Assembly (NCBI GenBank): GCA_964505535.1
Contig: CAZDIU010000200.1
Location: 1 to 10,295 of the forward strand
DNA: 10,295 bases
Direction of reading: 5' to 3'
Origin: JAABRU01 sp964505535
GTDB lineage: Bacteria; Desulfobacterota; Desulfobacteria; Desulfobacterales; Desulfococcaceae
The position numbers were made by a program, and so were the translations under genes. Below, one piece after another: positions 1 through 6,083 of the stretch. The notes below the pieces were generated by a model. That model had not been told where the DNA came from, ran no database searches, and saw only the letters and a list, made by a program, of their open reading frames with translations. The number at the start of each line of letters is the position of its first letter. Position 1 is the stretch's first letter.

Positions 1-20
1 ACTTTTCGTCAATAGTCAAG

Positions 21-323
21 TCAATGTATTGTGTAAAAGGTGGGACACACCCATATTTTTTCCATTTCAGATTTCAAAATCCGTATATCATTCTGAGTAT
101 TCCCGCTCAGGATCAGTCTGTACATACGAATCTGCGTTTCCGCCATTCCCGCATTCACTGCTCCGATATGCACAATTCCGGGCAGTGGATCATCAAGTAT
201 TTCTTTTGTCAAAAGATTCAGTTTGTACAGTCTGATGACGGAAAAAGATGCCATCAAAATGATCAGCAGGCACAATATACCCAAAAGGCCGTAAATTCTC
301 TGTCCCAAAGTCATCTGTTTCAT
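21..323 (-). CDS. N-terminal fragment of a methyl-accepting chemotaxis receptor, probably truncated
   Basis: The predicted 100-residue product starts with a short basic cytoplasmic stretch (MKQMTLGQRIYG), has one hydrophobic membrane segment at about residues 11-32, and continues into what looks like the start of a periplasmic four-helix-bundle (4HB_MCP) ligand-binding domain, with a DDPLPG motif followed by an amphipathic helix with IRMYRLIL. Full receptors of this family have several hundred residues, including a second membrane segment, HAMP and a signalling domain. None of these is present here. After SEMEKIW (about residue 91) the sequence stops looking like the family and ends at TGA ten codons later. 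I chose the ATG at 323 because GGAGG lies 8 bases upstream; an ATG at 338 in the same frame overlaps that ribosome site. The gene is therefore probably disrupted, by insertion or rearrangement, with the rest outside the window or lost. The family call is from sequence style, not a database search. Confidence 0.6.
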   Translation of the reverse strand: MKQMTLGQRIYGLLGILCLLIILMASFSVIRLYKLNLLTKEILDDPLPGIVHIGAVNAGMAETQIRMYRLILSGNTQNDIRILKSEMEKIWVCPTFYTIH

Positions 324-461
324 CTCTTTTGCCTCCATGAAATTTTGTTAAAGGGTAAAATCCGTTCATAATCCCCCCGGGGGGAGAGGTGTGTTTTCAT
401 CAGCCGGTTTGACCCATCACCCAAATTTTGTTTGATTTTTCCCTGCGGGAATTGAGTTCTC

Positions 462-479
462 TGTGGAAAATTTTCCACA
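462..479. repeat. Perfect 18-bp palindrome made of two DnaA-box-like halves
   Basis: TGTGGAAAATTTTCCACA reads the same on both strands. Each half, TTTTCCACA, fits the relaxed DnaA-box pattern TTWTNCACA. It could equally be an operator for a dimeric repressor or chance in AT-rich DNA. A related TGTGGAAAA followed by TTTTTCC lies near the right window edge (about 10259-10274). Function is unknown. Confidence 0.4.
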
Positions 480-665
480 ACATTTCACACAGCATACTTG
501 CCTGAAAGGTATTTTGGGAAGCCTGTGCAGTTAATATGGTGCGTGAAGGGAAAAAAAGAAACCGGTTTGACAAACTGTCGGGGATCGTTTCAGAACGGAG
601 CAAAATTGGAAGGATAAAAAATGTTCAGAAACTGCGGAATACTTTTTCAGATACAACTGTTTGAT

Positions 666-776
666 ATATAAGTACCCAACCGAAAGTTTTCAGGTATAAA
701 AAAACCGGATTTTTCCGGAAAAATCCGGTTTTTCTTAAAACTTTACACCCGAAAATTTATGTTGCCTTACTTATCA
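666..776 (+). repeat. 111-bp nested-palindrome repeat, copy A
   Basis: This block is nearly identical to the reverse complement of 8416-8527: over 111 positions I count two substitutions and one base of length difference in an A-run. Inside is a strong hairpin (AAACCGGATTTTT, CCGG centre, AAAAATCCGGTTT) within weaker outer arms (CGAAAGTTTTCAG and a matching TTAAAACTTT). The ends carry ATAAGTA and TACTTAT, a 7-bp terminal inverted repeat. It contains no open frame. The architecture resembles a non-autonomous miniature element or a REP-type palindromic repeat. The central hairpin flanked by A/T runs could also terminate transcription in either direction. No clear target duplication flanks this copy. 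Confidence 0.8.
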
Positions 777-875
777 GACAGTTATCCTGTATGAAGCAGG
801 ACAAGTCTCTGTTTCCCATTCTCAGATGTTGTATACGTGAATATTGATTGAATGACTGTCACTCTCTGATCTGAA

Positions 876-916
876 GATAAACAAAAGGGTTTATGAGAAA
901 ACTCATAAACCCTTTG
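876..916 (-). terminator. Rho-independent terminator after tRNA-Gln
   Basis: A 14-bp perfect stem (884-897 with 902-915) closes an AAAA loop (898-901). Read on the minus strand it lies directly downstream of the tRNA 3' end and is followed by TTTTGTTTAT. The U-rich tail is present only on that strand, so it most likely ends the tRNA transcript. Confidence 0.75.
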
Positions 917-923
917 AAGGCTT

Positions 924-997
924 TGGCTGAGGGACTAGGATTCGAACCTAGGTTAACGGGGCCAGAACCCGTCGTCCTGCCGCTAGACGATCCCTCA
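924..997 (-). tRNA. tRNA-Gln, anticodon CTG
   Basis: The minus strand folds as a standard cloverleaf of 74 bases including an encoded CCA end (complement at 924-926). The acceptor stem is TGAGGGA with TCCCTCA, seven pairs. The anticodon stem ACGGG/CCCGT closes the loop TTCTGGC, giving anticodon CTG (complement at 963-965), which reads CAG glutamine codons. The T arm has GGTTCGAATCC, and the D arm contains the AGCGGCAGGAC region. The weak U1-A72 first pair with G73 is typical of bacterial tRNA-Gln. It lies downstream of gltX on the same strand. In bacteria without GlnRS, a non-discriminating GluRS charges this tRNA with Glu and GatCAB converts it to Gln. That link is plausible here but not shown by the window. 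Confidence 0.95.
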
Positions 998-1013
998 AAA
1001 AAATTACCCGGCA

Positions 1014-1042
1014 TTTATACCGGAATATTTTGATTGCGTCAA
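1014..1042 (-). promoter_or_regulatory. Sigma-70-type promoter of tRNA-Gln
   Basis: On the minus strand TTGACG (complement 1037-1042) is separated by exactly 17 bases from TATAAA (complement 1014-1019). The -10 box is followed by TGCCGGG, a GC-rich discriminator of the kind found at stringently controlled stable-RNA promoters. Initiation about 7 bases after the -10 box would give a leader of about ten bases before the tRNA 5' end at 997. It lies downstream of the gltX stop and of the proposed gltX terminator, so the tRNA probably has its own transcript. Confidence 0.75.
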
Positions 1043-1070
1043 GAGATTTTTTTCGATCTTTTCCTGTTTG

Positions 1071-1138
1071 TCTCAAAAAGAAAGGGCCAAACTGAAAGTC
1101 TGGCAAAAACTGCGCGTGTCCAAACTTTCCGTTTGGAC
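1071..1138 (-). terminator. Double hairpin after gltX, likely terminator
   Basis: Two hairpins follow the gltX stop. The first (1118-1138) has an 8-bp perfect stem GTCCAAAC/GTTTGGAC. The second (1086-1104), GCCAGAC/GTTTGGC with one G-U pair, is followed on the minus strand by CCTTTCTTTTT, a fair U-rich tail. Both contain a near-palindromic 17-base unit (CCAAAC...GTTTGG) that recurs at 7523-7539, so this may be a repeat family used as a terminator. Confidence 0.6.
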
Positions 1139-1154
1139 TCCGGGTGGATGCACA

Positions 1155-2555
1155 TTATTTTCCCGAAACATATTCCACAGCGGCCCGAATCCGTGCCACT
1201 GCCTTTTCTTTTCCCAGAATTTCAACAATTTCAAAAATGCCGGGGCTCGCGGTTTTGCCGGTCAGGGCCACGCGCACGGGCTGTGCAATTTTGCCCAGTT
1301 TCAGGCCGGTGGCCTCTCCGACTCTCAGAAAAGCCTCTTCCAATGTCTTTTCTGTAAATTCAGTCAGCGCCTCCAGTTCCTGAATCAGCAGGTTCATGGG
1401 TTCTGCGCTTTCCGGAGTAAGGATTTTCTTTGCCGCATTCGGATCGTAACCAATCGTATCCTGATAGTAAAACAGGGCATTTTCAGCCAGTTCAGCCAGG
1501 GTTTTGCTCCGTGCGTTCAGGGTTCTGATGACTTTGACCAGATAAGCCGTATCCTGTGCATCTATGCCTTTTTCTTCCAGAAAAGGTTTGAGATGGGGAA
1601 TCAGTTTTTCCGGATCTGCAGCCTTGATATGATCCGCGTTCAGGGCCAGGAGTTTGTCCGGATCAAAAACCCCTGCGGATTTTCCCACATTGTCCAAAGT
1701 GAATTTTTCTTTGAGTTCCTCACGGGTGAAAAATTCCTGATCTCCGTATGACCAGCCCAGCCGCACCAGATAATTGATGAGCGCATCCGGCAGAAACCCC
1801 ATTTTCCGGTATTCGGTGACAGACATGGCGCCGTGCCGTTTGCTTAACCGGGTTTTGTCCTTGCCCAGAACCATCGGCACATGCGCGAACAATGGCAGTT
1901 GCGCGTTCAGTGCCTTGTAGAGCAGGATTTGTTTCGGCGTATTGCTCACATGGTCATCCCCCCGGATGATGGTGTTGATTTTCATCTCAATGTCATCCAC
2001 CACCACCACAAAATTGTAAGTGGGGGTTCCGTCACTGCGCGCAATGACAAAATCATCCAGATCCGCATTCTGAAACACAATATTGCCCTTGACCCGATCT
2101 TCCAGCACCGTTGTGCCGGACAGGGGAGCCTTGAAGCGCACGACCGTGTTTTCGCTTCTGGCAAGTTTTCTTTCCCGGCATGTGCCGTCATATTTGGCTT
2201 TTCCGCCTGCGGCCATGCCTTTTTTGCGCATCTCCTCCACCTTTTCCGGAGAGCAGTCACAGTAATAGGCATGACCGGTATCCAGCAGTTTCTGAATATA
2301 TTTCCGGTAAATGTCGAAACGCCGGGACTGGAAATACGGACCTTCATCCCAGTCAATTTCCAGCCATTTCAGAGATTCAAATATGGCCTCCACAGATTCC
2401 TGTGTGGAACGCTGCACATCGGTGTCCTCAATGCGGAGAACGAATTTTCCGCCTGTATGTCTGGCATGGAGCCAGTTGAACAGAGCAGTCCGCGCACCCC
2501 CCACATGAAGATAACCTGTGGGGCTGGGCGGAAAACGTGTGATAATTTTTTCCAT
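1155..2555 (-). CDS. gltX: Glutamyl-tRNA synthetase
   Basis: This class I aminoacyl-tRNA synthetase (466 residues, normal for bacterial GluRS) joins glutamate to tRNA in the cytoplasm using ATP. The Rossmann-fold catalytic domain opens with the HIGH-type motif PSPTGYLHVGG (residues 10-20). RIEDTD follows at 41-46. A CxC (C99, C101) with C126 in YDGTCRERK matches the zinc-binding insert of many GluRS. GTPTYNF lies at 176-182, and RGDDHVSNT at 198-206. The KMSKS-type loop is TRLSKRHG (235-242). The alpha-helical anticodon-binding part fills the rest. I chose the ATG at 2555 because AAGGTG lies 4 bases upstream; the frame stays open upstream but adds 15 unlike-family residues. It is divergent from the rpmF/fab cluster and transcribed toward tRNA-Gln, which hints at, but does not prove, a non-discriminating enzyme that also makes Glu-tRNA(Gln). 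Confidence 0.96.
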   Translation of the reverse strand: MEKIITRFPPSPTGYLHVGGARTALFNWLHARHTGGKFVLRIEDTDVQRSTQESVEAIFESLKWLEIDWDEGPYFQSRRFDIYRKYIQKLLDTGHAYYCDCSPEKVEEMRKKGMAAGGKAKYDGTCRERKLARSENTVVRFKAPLSGTTVLEDRVKGNIVFQNADLDDFVIARSDGTPTYNFVVVVDDIEMKINTIIRGDDHVSNTPKQILLYKALNAQLPLFAHVPMVLGKDKTRLSKRHGAMSVTEYRKMGFLPDALINYLVRLGWSYGDQEFFTREELKEKFTLDNVGKSAGVFDPDKLLALNADHIKAADPEKLIPHLKPFLEEKGIDAQDTAYLVKVIRTLNARSKTLAELAENALFYYQDTIGYDPNAAKKILTPESAEPMNLLIQELEALTEFTEKTLEEAFLRVGEATGLKLGKIAQPVRVALTGKTASPGIFEIVEILGKEKAVARIRAAVEYVSGK

Positions 2556-2925
2556 AAGCACCTTTGCCTTAAAATTTGCAGAAAGCAGACCGCATAGCAA
2601 AAAAACATTTCGGACTTTGCTTTCAACAGATTGTTTTTATTGTTTTATATATTTTTCCAACTGTGCTCAGGCACAGTAAGCAATAAGCAATTCATCCTCT
2701 GCACAGAGGTTCCGGTCCCAAAACAGATGCCGTTTTTTGGGTACGGCATTCCGATTCCGAATCCACAGGAATCTTCCGGACAACCAATTTGAATCATTTG
2801 ATTTTCAGACAGGTGTTTCCTGTATTTCCTTCATTTTTCAGTTTATATTCCATAAACTTTTATTTATAACATATTTAAATAAATCGCACAAGAGAAGAAA
2901 AAGGAAAAAAGAACCGGAAAAGTTC
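2556..2925. other. Divergent intergenic region between gltX and rpmF
   Basis: No supported gene. The region is AT-rich and must hold the gltX promoter, but I could not choose one with confidence. It contains several small inverted repeats: CTGTGC/GCACAG (2662-2677), ATGCCGT/ACGGCAT (2727-2733 with 2742-2748) and an overlapping CCCAAAA/TTTTGGG pair at about 2718-2742. The 92-codon open frame running from 2737 towards rpmF is compositionally odd and overlaps the rpmF promoter, so I do not call it. Confidence 0.5.
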
Positions 2926-2954
2926 TTGACAATTTCTTTGATTTCAATTACTAG
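2926..2954 (+). promoter_or_regulatory. Candidate promoter of the rpmF-fab cluster
   Basis: A perfect -35 box TTGACA (2926-2931) is followed after 17 bases by TACTAG (2949-2954), a weaker -10 match. It lies about 70 bases before the rpmF start, giving an AT-rich leader that ends in AGGAG (3014-3018), 7 bases before the ATG. No other good candidate is seen upstream of rpmF on this strand. Confidence 0.5.
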
Positions 2955-3025
2955 AGTCAGGAAATTCCGCAAAGGGATGTTTTATAAATTTATCATTGTA
3001 ATTCAAAACAGTTAGGAGATTACTT

Positions 3026-3208
3026 ATGGCAGTACCCAAGCATAAAATATCCAAGTCCAAAGGACGTATGAGAAGAACCCATCAGAAAGTGGATCCGCCG
3101 ACACTCGCCACCTGTCCGGAGTGCGGAGAAGCCAGACTTCCCCATCATGCCTGCCTGAAATGCGGAACTTACAAAGGCCGGGCCGTACTGGAAACCGAAG
3201 CGGATTAA
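3026..3208 (+). CDS. rpmF: 50S ribosomal protein L32 (bL32)
   Basis: The 60-residue basic protein is a small component of the large ribosomal subunit. It starts with the family signature MAVPKHKISKSKGRMRR, followed by two CxxC pairs (C30/C33 in CPEC and C43/C46 in CLKC). This makes it the zinc-binding form of L32; a zinc-free form exists in other bacteria and is sometimes swapped in under zinc shortage. Length and start are as expected, and AGGAG lies 7 bases before the ATG. In many bacteria rpmF leads a fatty-acid and phospholipid cluster. Here it is followed after only 14 bases by an acyl-CoA dehydrogenase rather than plsX. The usual upstream partner yceD (DUF177) is absent; gltX points away instead. 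Confidence 0.97.
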   Translation: MAVPKHKISKSKGRMRRTHQKVDPPTLATCPECGEARLPHHACLKCGTYKGRAVLETEAD

Positions 3209-3222
3209 TAAGGATATACTGA

Positions 3223-4890
3223 ATGTCAGGGTTTGAGATACCGGAAGGAACCGAACTCAGGGGGCTGGATGATGAATCCCGGCAGATGGTCGCGGACACG
3301 GTCCGGCAGCTCAGAAAACGGCTTCTGACAAAAGAGAAAATTCTGGAATTTGACAAAAAGGAGATTTTTCCCGAAGAAACCATCCGGGAAATGCTGGGAA
3401 CCGACATCGGTCTCCAGCTCCTTTTCATTCCGGAAGCTTACGGCGGCATGGACGGCGGAGCGCGGGACTGCTGCGCGGTTGTCCGGGAGATGTGCAAAAT
3501 CTGTCTGGGCATTGGCACAGGCTTTTTTGCGGTTCAGCTTGGTGCGGATCCCATTCTGGTGGGCGCAACCGAAGATCAGAAACAGAAATGGCTGGGAAAA
3601 ATTGCCGAGGGCAGCACACTGGTGGCCTATGCGGTCACAGAACCCAATGCAGGCAGCAATCTGGCCGCTCTGAAAACCAAAGCCGAGCCGATTACCGGGC
3701 AGGACGGCACTGTCACATCCTATAAAATCAGCGGTTCCAAGCAGTTCATTTCCACAGGCGGATATGCGGATTTTGTCACCTGTCTGGCCAACACACCGGA
3801 AGGGCCTTCGTTTTTTGTGGTGGAAAAGGGAACTCCCGGATTCATCCAGGGAAAAGGTGAGGAAAAGCATGGCATCCGCGCATCCAACACCTCACCCCTT
3901 ACCTTTGATGATGTGACTGTTCCAGCGGAAAATCTCATCGGCGGAATTCCGGGGCAGGGACTCAGGCAGGCCAACAAGGTTTTCGGTTATACCCGGCTCA
4001 TGGTCGCGGCCATGGCGCTTGGCTCTGTTGAACGGGCAATGGAAATTGCGATTTCCTATGCAAAGGAACGGATTCAGTTTGGTGCGCCTCTTTCGGAAAA
4101 ACAGGGCTATACCCATAAACTCATTGTTCCGAATGCTGTGCGTCTGACAGTGGCTGAAGCCTATATGGATGAAATCGCGCTGCGTCTGGATGCAGGGGAA
4201 GAGGATTTGCAGGTGGAAGGCTCCATGGCAAAACTCTTTACCACCGAAGCCGCAAATCTGGCTGCGGACAACTGCATGCAGGCTCTGGGCGGATACGGCT
4301 ATATTGCTGAATATGAAGTGGAAAAAATCAAGCGGGATGTGAAAATCACCTGCATTTACGAGGGAACCAGCGAAATCCAGCAGAACATCATCAGCACTTT
4401 CCGCTGGAAAACCAGCCGGAAAAGCAAAGGCCGGTATTACGGAGACATTGCCGCTGAGATGGAAGCCCTTCACGCAAAGCATGATCATATCGGAGCGCGC
4501 TTTTACGGCATTGCTGCCAAAACCCTTAATGAACTCATTGACCGGGTGCATGAAAGCCGTCTGACCAAAGAGCAGTATGTCATGTTCCTGCTGGCGGACA
4601 CCATGACCGGCGTGGAAGTGGGCGCGGCCATGGTCCGCAGGACTGCCCGGCTGACACAGAAAAATGATCCTGCCGCGGAAAAATATCAGGCCATGTCCCG
4701 CATATTTGCCAGCGAGGTCTCAGCCCTGACCTTGCAGAATGTGCTGAAAATCATGTGCGGAACCGGAGCGTTCGGCCCTGAGGCTTTGGAAGGATTCATG
4801 AATGCCACGGGATGTGATCAGCTCAACCTGAGCTGTCAGGGCATTGTCCGGGACATGGATCGGGTTGCGGATATCCTGTTTGAGAGGTGA
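3223..4890 (+). CDS. Acyl-CoA dehydrogenase family flavoprotein inside a fatty-acid synthesis cluster
   Basis: A 555-residue FAD-dependent enzyme of the acyl-CoA dehydrogenase superfamily, which oxidises an acyl thioester to the 2-enoyl thioester and passes electrons to an ETF-type acceptor. In order: a helical N-terminal domain (about 1-130), a beta domain with the first family signature AVTEPNAGSN (137-146) and KQFISTGG (173-180), then the helical C-terminal domain with RIQFG (283-287) and the second signature QALGGYGYIAEYE (353-365). CIYEGTSEIQQ (377-387) carries the expected catalytic base E380. A further helical extension (about 410-555) resembles the longer FadE/VLCAD-like members. AAGGA lies 8 bases before the ATG. 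The stop is 2 bases before the fabG start, so the two are probably translationally coupled. The position is that normally held by plsX-fabH-fabD. The true substrate (acyl-CoA or acyl-ACP) and direction cannot be read from sequence. Confidence 0.92.
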   Translation: MSGFEIPEGTELRGLDDESRQMVADTVRQLRKRLLTKEKILEFDKKEIFPEETIREMLGTDIGLQLLFIPEAYGGMDGGARDCCAVVREMCKICLGIGTGFFAVQLGADPILVGATEDQKQKWLGKIAEGSTLVAYAVTEPNAGSNLAALKTKAEPITGQDGTVTSYKISGSKQFISTGGYADFVTCLANTPEGPSFFVVEKGTPGFIQGKGEEKHGIRASNTSPLTFDDVTVPAENLIGGIPGQGLRQANKVFGYTRLMVAAMALGSVERAMEIAISYAKERIQFGAPLSEKQGYTHKLIVPNAVRLTVAEAYMDEIALRLDAGEEDLQVEGSMAKLFTTEAANLAADNCMQALGGYGYIAEYEVEKIKRDVKITCIYEGTSEIQQNIISTFRWKTSRKSKGRYYGDIAAEMEALHAKHDHIGARFYGIAAKTLNELIDRVHESRLTKEQYVMFLLADTMTGVEVGAAMVRRTARLTQKNDPAAEKYQAMSRIFASEVSALTLQNVLKIMCGTGAFGPEALEGFMNATGCDQLNLSCQGIVRDMDRVADILFER

Positions 4891-4892
4891 GT

Positions 4893-5636
4893 ATGCCGGA
4901 AAATCAGCGAACCGTTGCAGTCACAGGCGGATCCAAAGGAATCGGAAGATCCGTCTGTCTGGCCTTTGCCGGGCCTGACACACGGATATTTTTCAATTAT
5001 TCCTCTGATGATGCTGCGGCTGAAGAAACCCTGCGTCTGATTTCCGCCCGCGGCGCTCAGGCGAAGGCAGTCAAAGGCAGTGTCGCGTCTGATGCGGATG
5101 TGCAGACTTTCTTTGACACCATTATGGCCGAAAGCGGCAGACTGGATGTGCTGGTCAACAATGCAGGCATCACCCGTGACGGACTCATTGTGCGCATGAA
5201 AGAAAAAGACTGGGATGATGTCATGGACATCAATCTCAAAGGCGCTTTCCGGTGTGCAAAGATCGCGTCCAAAACCATGCTGAAACAGCGAAGCGGACGG
5301 ATTGTCAATATCACATCTGTGGTGGGTGTCAGCGGCAATCCGGGGCAGGTCAATTATGTGAGCGCAAAGGCAGGTCTGATCGGTCTGACCAAATCTCTGG
5401 CCAAAGAACTGGCCTCGCGCGGCATAACGGTCAACGCGGTCGCACCGGGTTACATTGAAACCGACATGACTGCGGCTCTGCCGGAAAAAGCCAGAGAAGC
5501 CATGATTGGTCAGATCCCCCTGGGCAGGATTGGAAGTCCGGAGGATGTGGCCTCGGCAGTGGTGTTTCTGGCCTCTGAGCAGGCAGCCTATATCACAGGT
5601 CAGGTGATTCATGTCAGCGGCGGAATGTATATGTAG
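4893..5636 (+). CDS. fabG: 3-oxoacyl-ACP reductase FabG
   Basis: A 247-residue short-chain dehydrogenase that reduces 3-oxoacyl-ACP to (3R)-hydroxyacyl-ACP with NADPH in the fatty-acid elongation cycle, normally as a tetramer. The cofactor motif TGGSKGIG (11-18) and NNAG (89-92) are present. The catalytic tetrad is complete: N114 in DINLKG, S142 in NITSVVG, Y155 and K159 in YVSAK. The C-terminal end with YITGQVIHVSGGM is typical of FabG. I chose the ATG at 4893, preceded by GAGAGGTGA, over an in-frame GTG at 4887 that overlaps the dehydrogenase stop and lacks a spaced ribosome site. It is directly coupled to the upstream dehydrogenase and sits 105 bases before acpP. Confidence 0.95.
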   Translation: MPENQRTVAVTGGSKGIGRSVCLAFAGPDTRIFFNYSSDDAAAEETLRLISARGAQAKAVKGSVASDADVQTFFDTIMAESGRLDVLVNNAGITRDGLIVRMKEKDWDDVMDINLKGAFRCAKIASKTMLKQRSGRIVNITSVVGVSGNPGQVNYVSAKAGLIGLTKSLAKELASRGITVNAVAPGYIETDMTAALPEKAREAMIGQIPLGRIGSPEDVASAVVFLASEQAAYITGQVIHVSGGMYM

Positions 5637-5670
5637 GCTTTTGGTTTTCAGAGCCGGAATTCCCTGCGCT

Positions 5671-5732
5671 TTAACAGACAAGCATTTGCAATTCATATAA
5701 GCAATTGCAATGGATATAATTTTTTTAAGGAG
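5671..5732 (+). promoter_or_regulatory. acpP promoter region with 19-bp tandem repeat and ribosome site
   Basis: Two directly abutting 19-base units, 5682-5700 (GCATTTGCAATTCATATAA) and 5701-5719 (GCAATTGCAATGGATATAA), match at 16 positions. The second runs into a perfect -10 box TATAAT (5715-5720); TTCATA (5692-5697), 17 bases upstream, is a weak -35. The first unit offers a parallel TATAAG (5696-5701) with TTAACA (5671-5676) at a less ideal 19-base spacing. This suggests tandem promoters or a two-site operator for a fatty-acid regulator. AAGGAG (5727-5732) is 9 bases before the ATG at 5742 and directly abuts an in-frame ATG at 5733, so it decides the start in favour of 5742. Confidence 0.55.
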
Positions 5733-5741
5733 ATGTTCATC

Positions 5742-5984
5742 ATGTCTGAAGTTGAGAAAATTCAGGAAAAAGTCAGAAAAATCATTGCGGACAAACTGAG
5801 TGTGGATGTGGCGGAAGTTGTGCCGGAAGCCACATTTGTGGATGATCTGGGCGCAGATTCCCTGGATCTGGTGGAACTGATCATGTCCATGGAAGAGGAG
5901 TTTGACATAGAAATTTCTGATGATGATTCGGAAAAAATGGTCAAAGTGCAGGATGCTTACGATTATATCGCAAAACATGCCTGA
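5742..5984 (+). CDS. acpP: Acyl carrier protein
   Basis: An 80-residue, strongly acidic four-helix protein that carries growing acyl chains on a 4'-phosphopantetheine arm. The attachment serine is S40 in GADSLDLVEL, and the following helix II (ELIMSMEEEFDIEI) is the usual docking surface for FabG, FabF and other partner enzymes. Length and sequence are close to the housekeeping ACPs of Gram-negative bacteria. It has its own candidate promoter upstream and an intrinsic terminator 15 bases after the stop, consistent with the known need for far more ACP than enzyme. The distance to fabG (105 bases) and fabF (96 bases) is large compared with the tight spacing earlier in the cluster. Confidence 0.97.
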   Translation: MSEVEKIQEKVRKIIADKLSVDVAEVVPEATFVDDLGADSLDLVELIMSMEEEFDIEISDDDSEKMVKVQDAYDYIAKHA

Positions 5985-5999
5985 CACTTGTGAAAAATT

Positions 6000-6030
6000 C
6001 CGGGGCTGATGGGAAAATGCCCCGGTTTTT
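6000..6030 (+). terminator. Intrinsic terminator or attenuator between acpP and fabF
   Basis: A 7-bp GC-rich stem CCGGGGC (6000-6006) with GCCCCGG (6019-6025) encloses a 12-base loop and is followed at once by TTTTTC. No clear promoter lies between it and fabF, so fabF is probably expressed by partial readthrough. That would raise acpP over fabF. Confidence 0.7.
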
Positions 6031-6069
6031 CATCCGGAAGAGCGGGTCAGACTTCAGGGCTTTTGGAAA

Positions 6070-6083
6070 GGGAGGTTTCTTTG
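6070..6083 (+). promoter_or_regulatory. Ribosome site and TTG start of fabF
   Basis: GGGAGG (6070-6075) stands 5 bases before TTG (6081-6083). Translation from this TTG gives exactly the family N-terminus (M)KRRVVITGLG. The in-frame ATG at 6009 lies inside the terminator hairpin, has no ribosome site and would add 24 unrelated residues. Confidence 0.8.

Larger units (their letters stand above)
339..883. other. Gene-free stretch between the receptor fragment and tRNA-Gln
   Basis: No convincing coding region is seen here. The only open frame of note (400-603, minus) has no recognisable family features and no good ribosome site. The stretch holds a 12-base palindrome of six C then six G (373-384), an 18-base perfect palindrome (462-479) and a 111-bp nested-palindrome repeat (666-776), which are listed separately or in the findings. 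No confident promoter for the receptor fragment could be picked out. Confidence 0.6.

Noticed and set aside
400..603. 67-codon minus-strand open frame in the left intergenic region
   Set aside because: No good ribosome site, no recognisable features, and it contains the perfect palindrome at 462-479.
1068..1751. 227-codon plus-strand open frame opposite gltX
   Set aside because: It overlaps conserved gltX sequence on the other strand and the gltX terminator, and has Phe/Gln/Arg-rich shadow composition.
2600..2700. gltX promoter on the minus strand (TATAAA near 2647 and TTGAAA near 2625)
   Set aside because: No -35/-10 pair with acceptable spacing could be matched, so I did not call one.
2737..3015. 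92-codon plus-strand open frame before rpmF
   Set aside because: It covers the rpmF promoter, has low-complexity Phe/Ile and Lys/Arg runs typical of AT-rich non-coding DNA, and matches no family I know.
3226..3870. 214-codon minus-strand open frame opposite the acyl-CoA dehydrogenase
   Set aside because: Antisense to well-conserved dehydrogenase domains, with no motif or ribosome site.
4836..5987. 383-codon open frame on the minus strand across fabG and acpP
   Set aside because: It is antisense to two clearly real genes, is rich in His, Phe, Ile and Arg in the pattern of a shadow frame, has no family signature and spans the acpP promoter.
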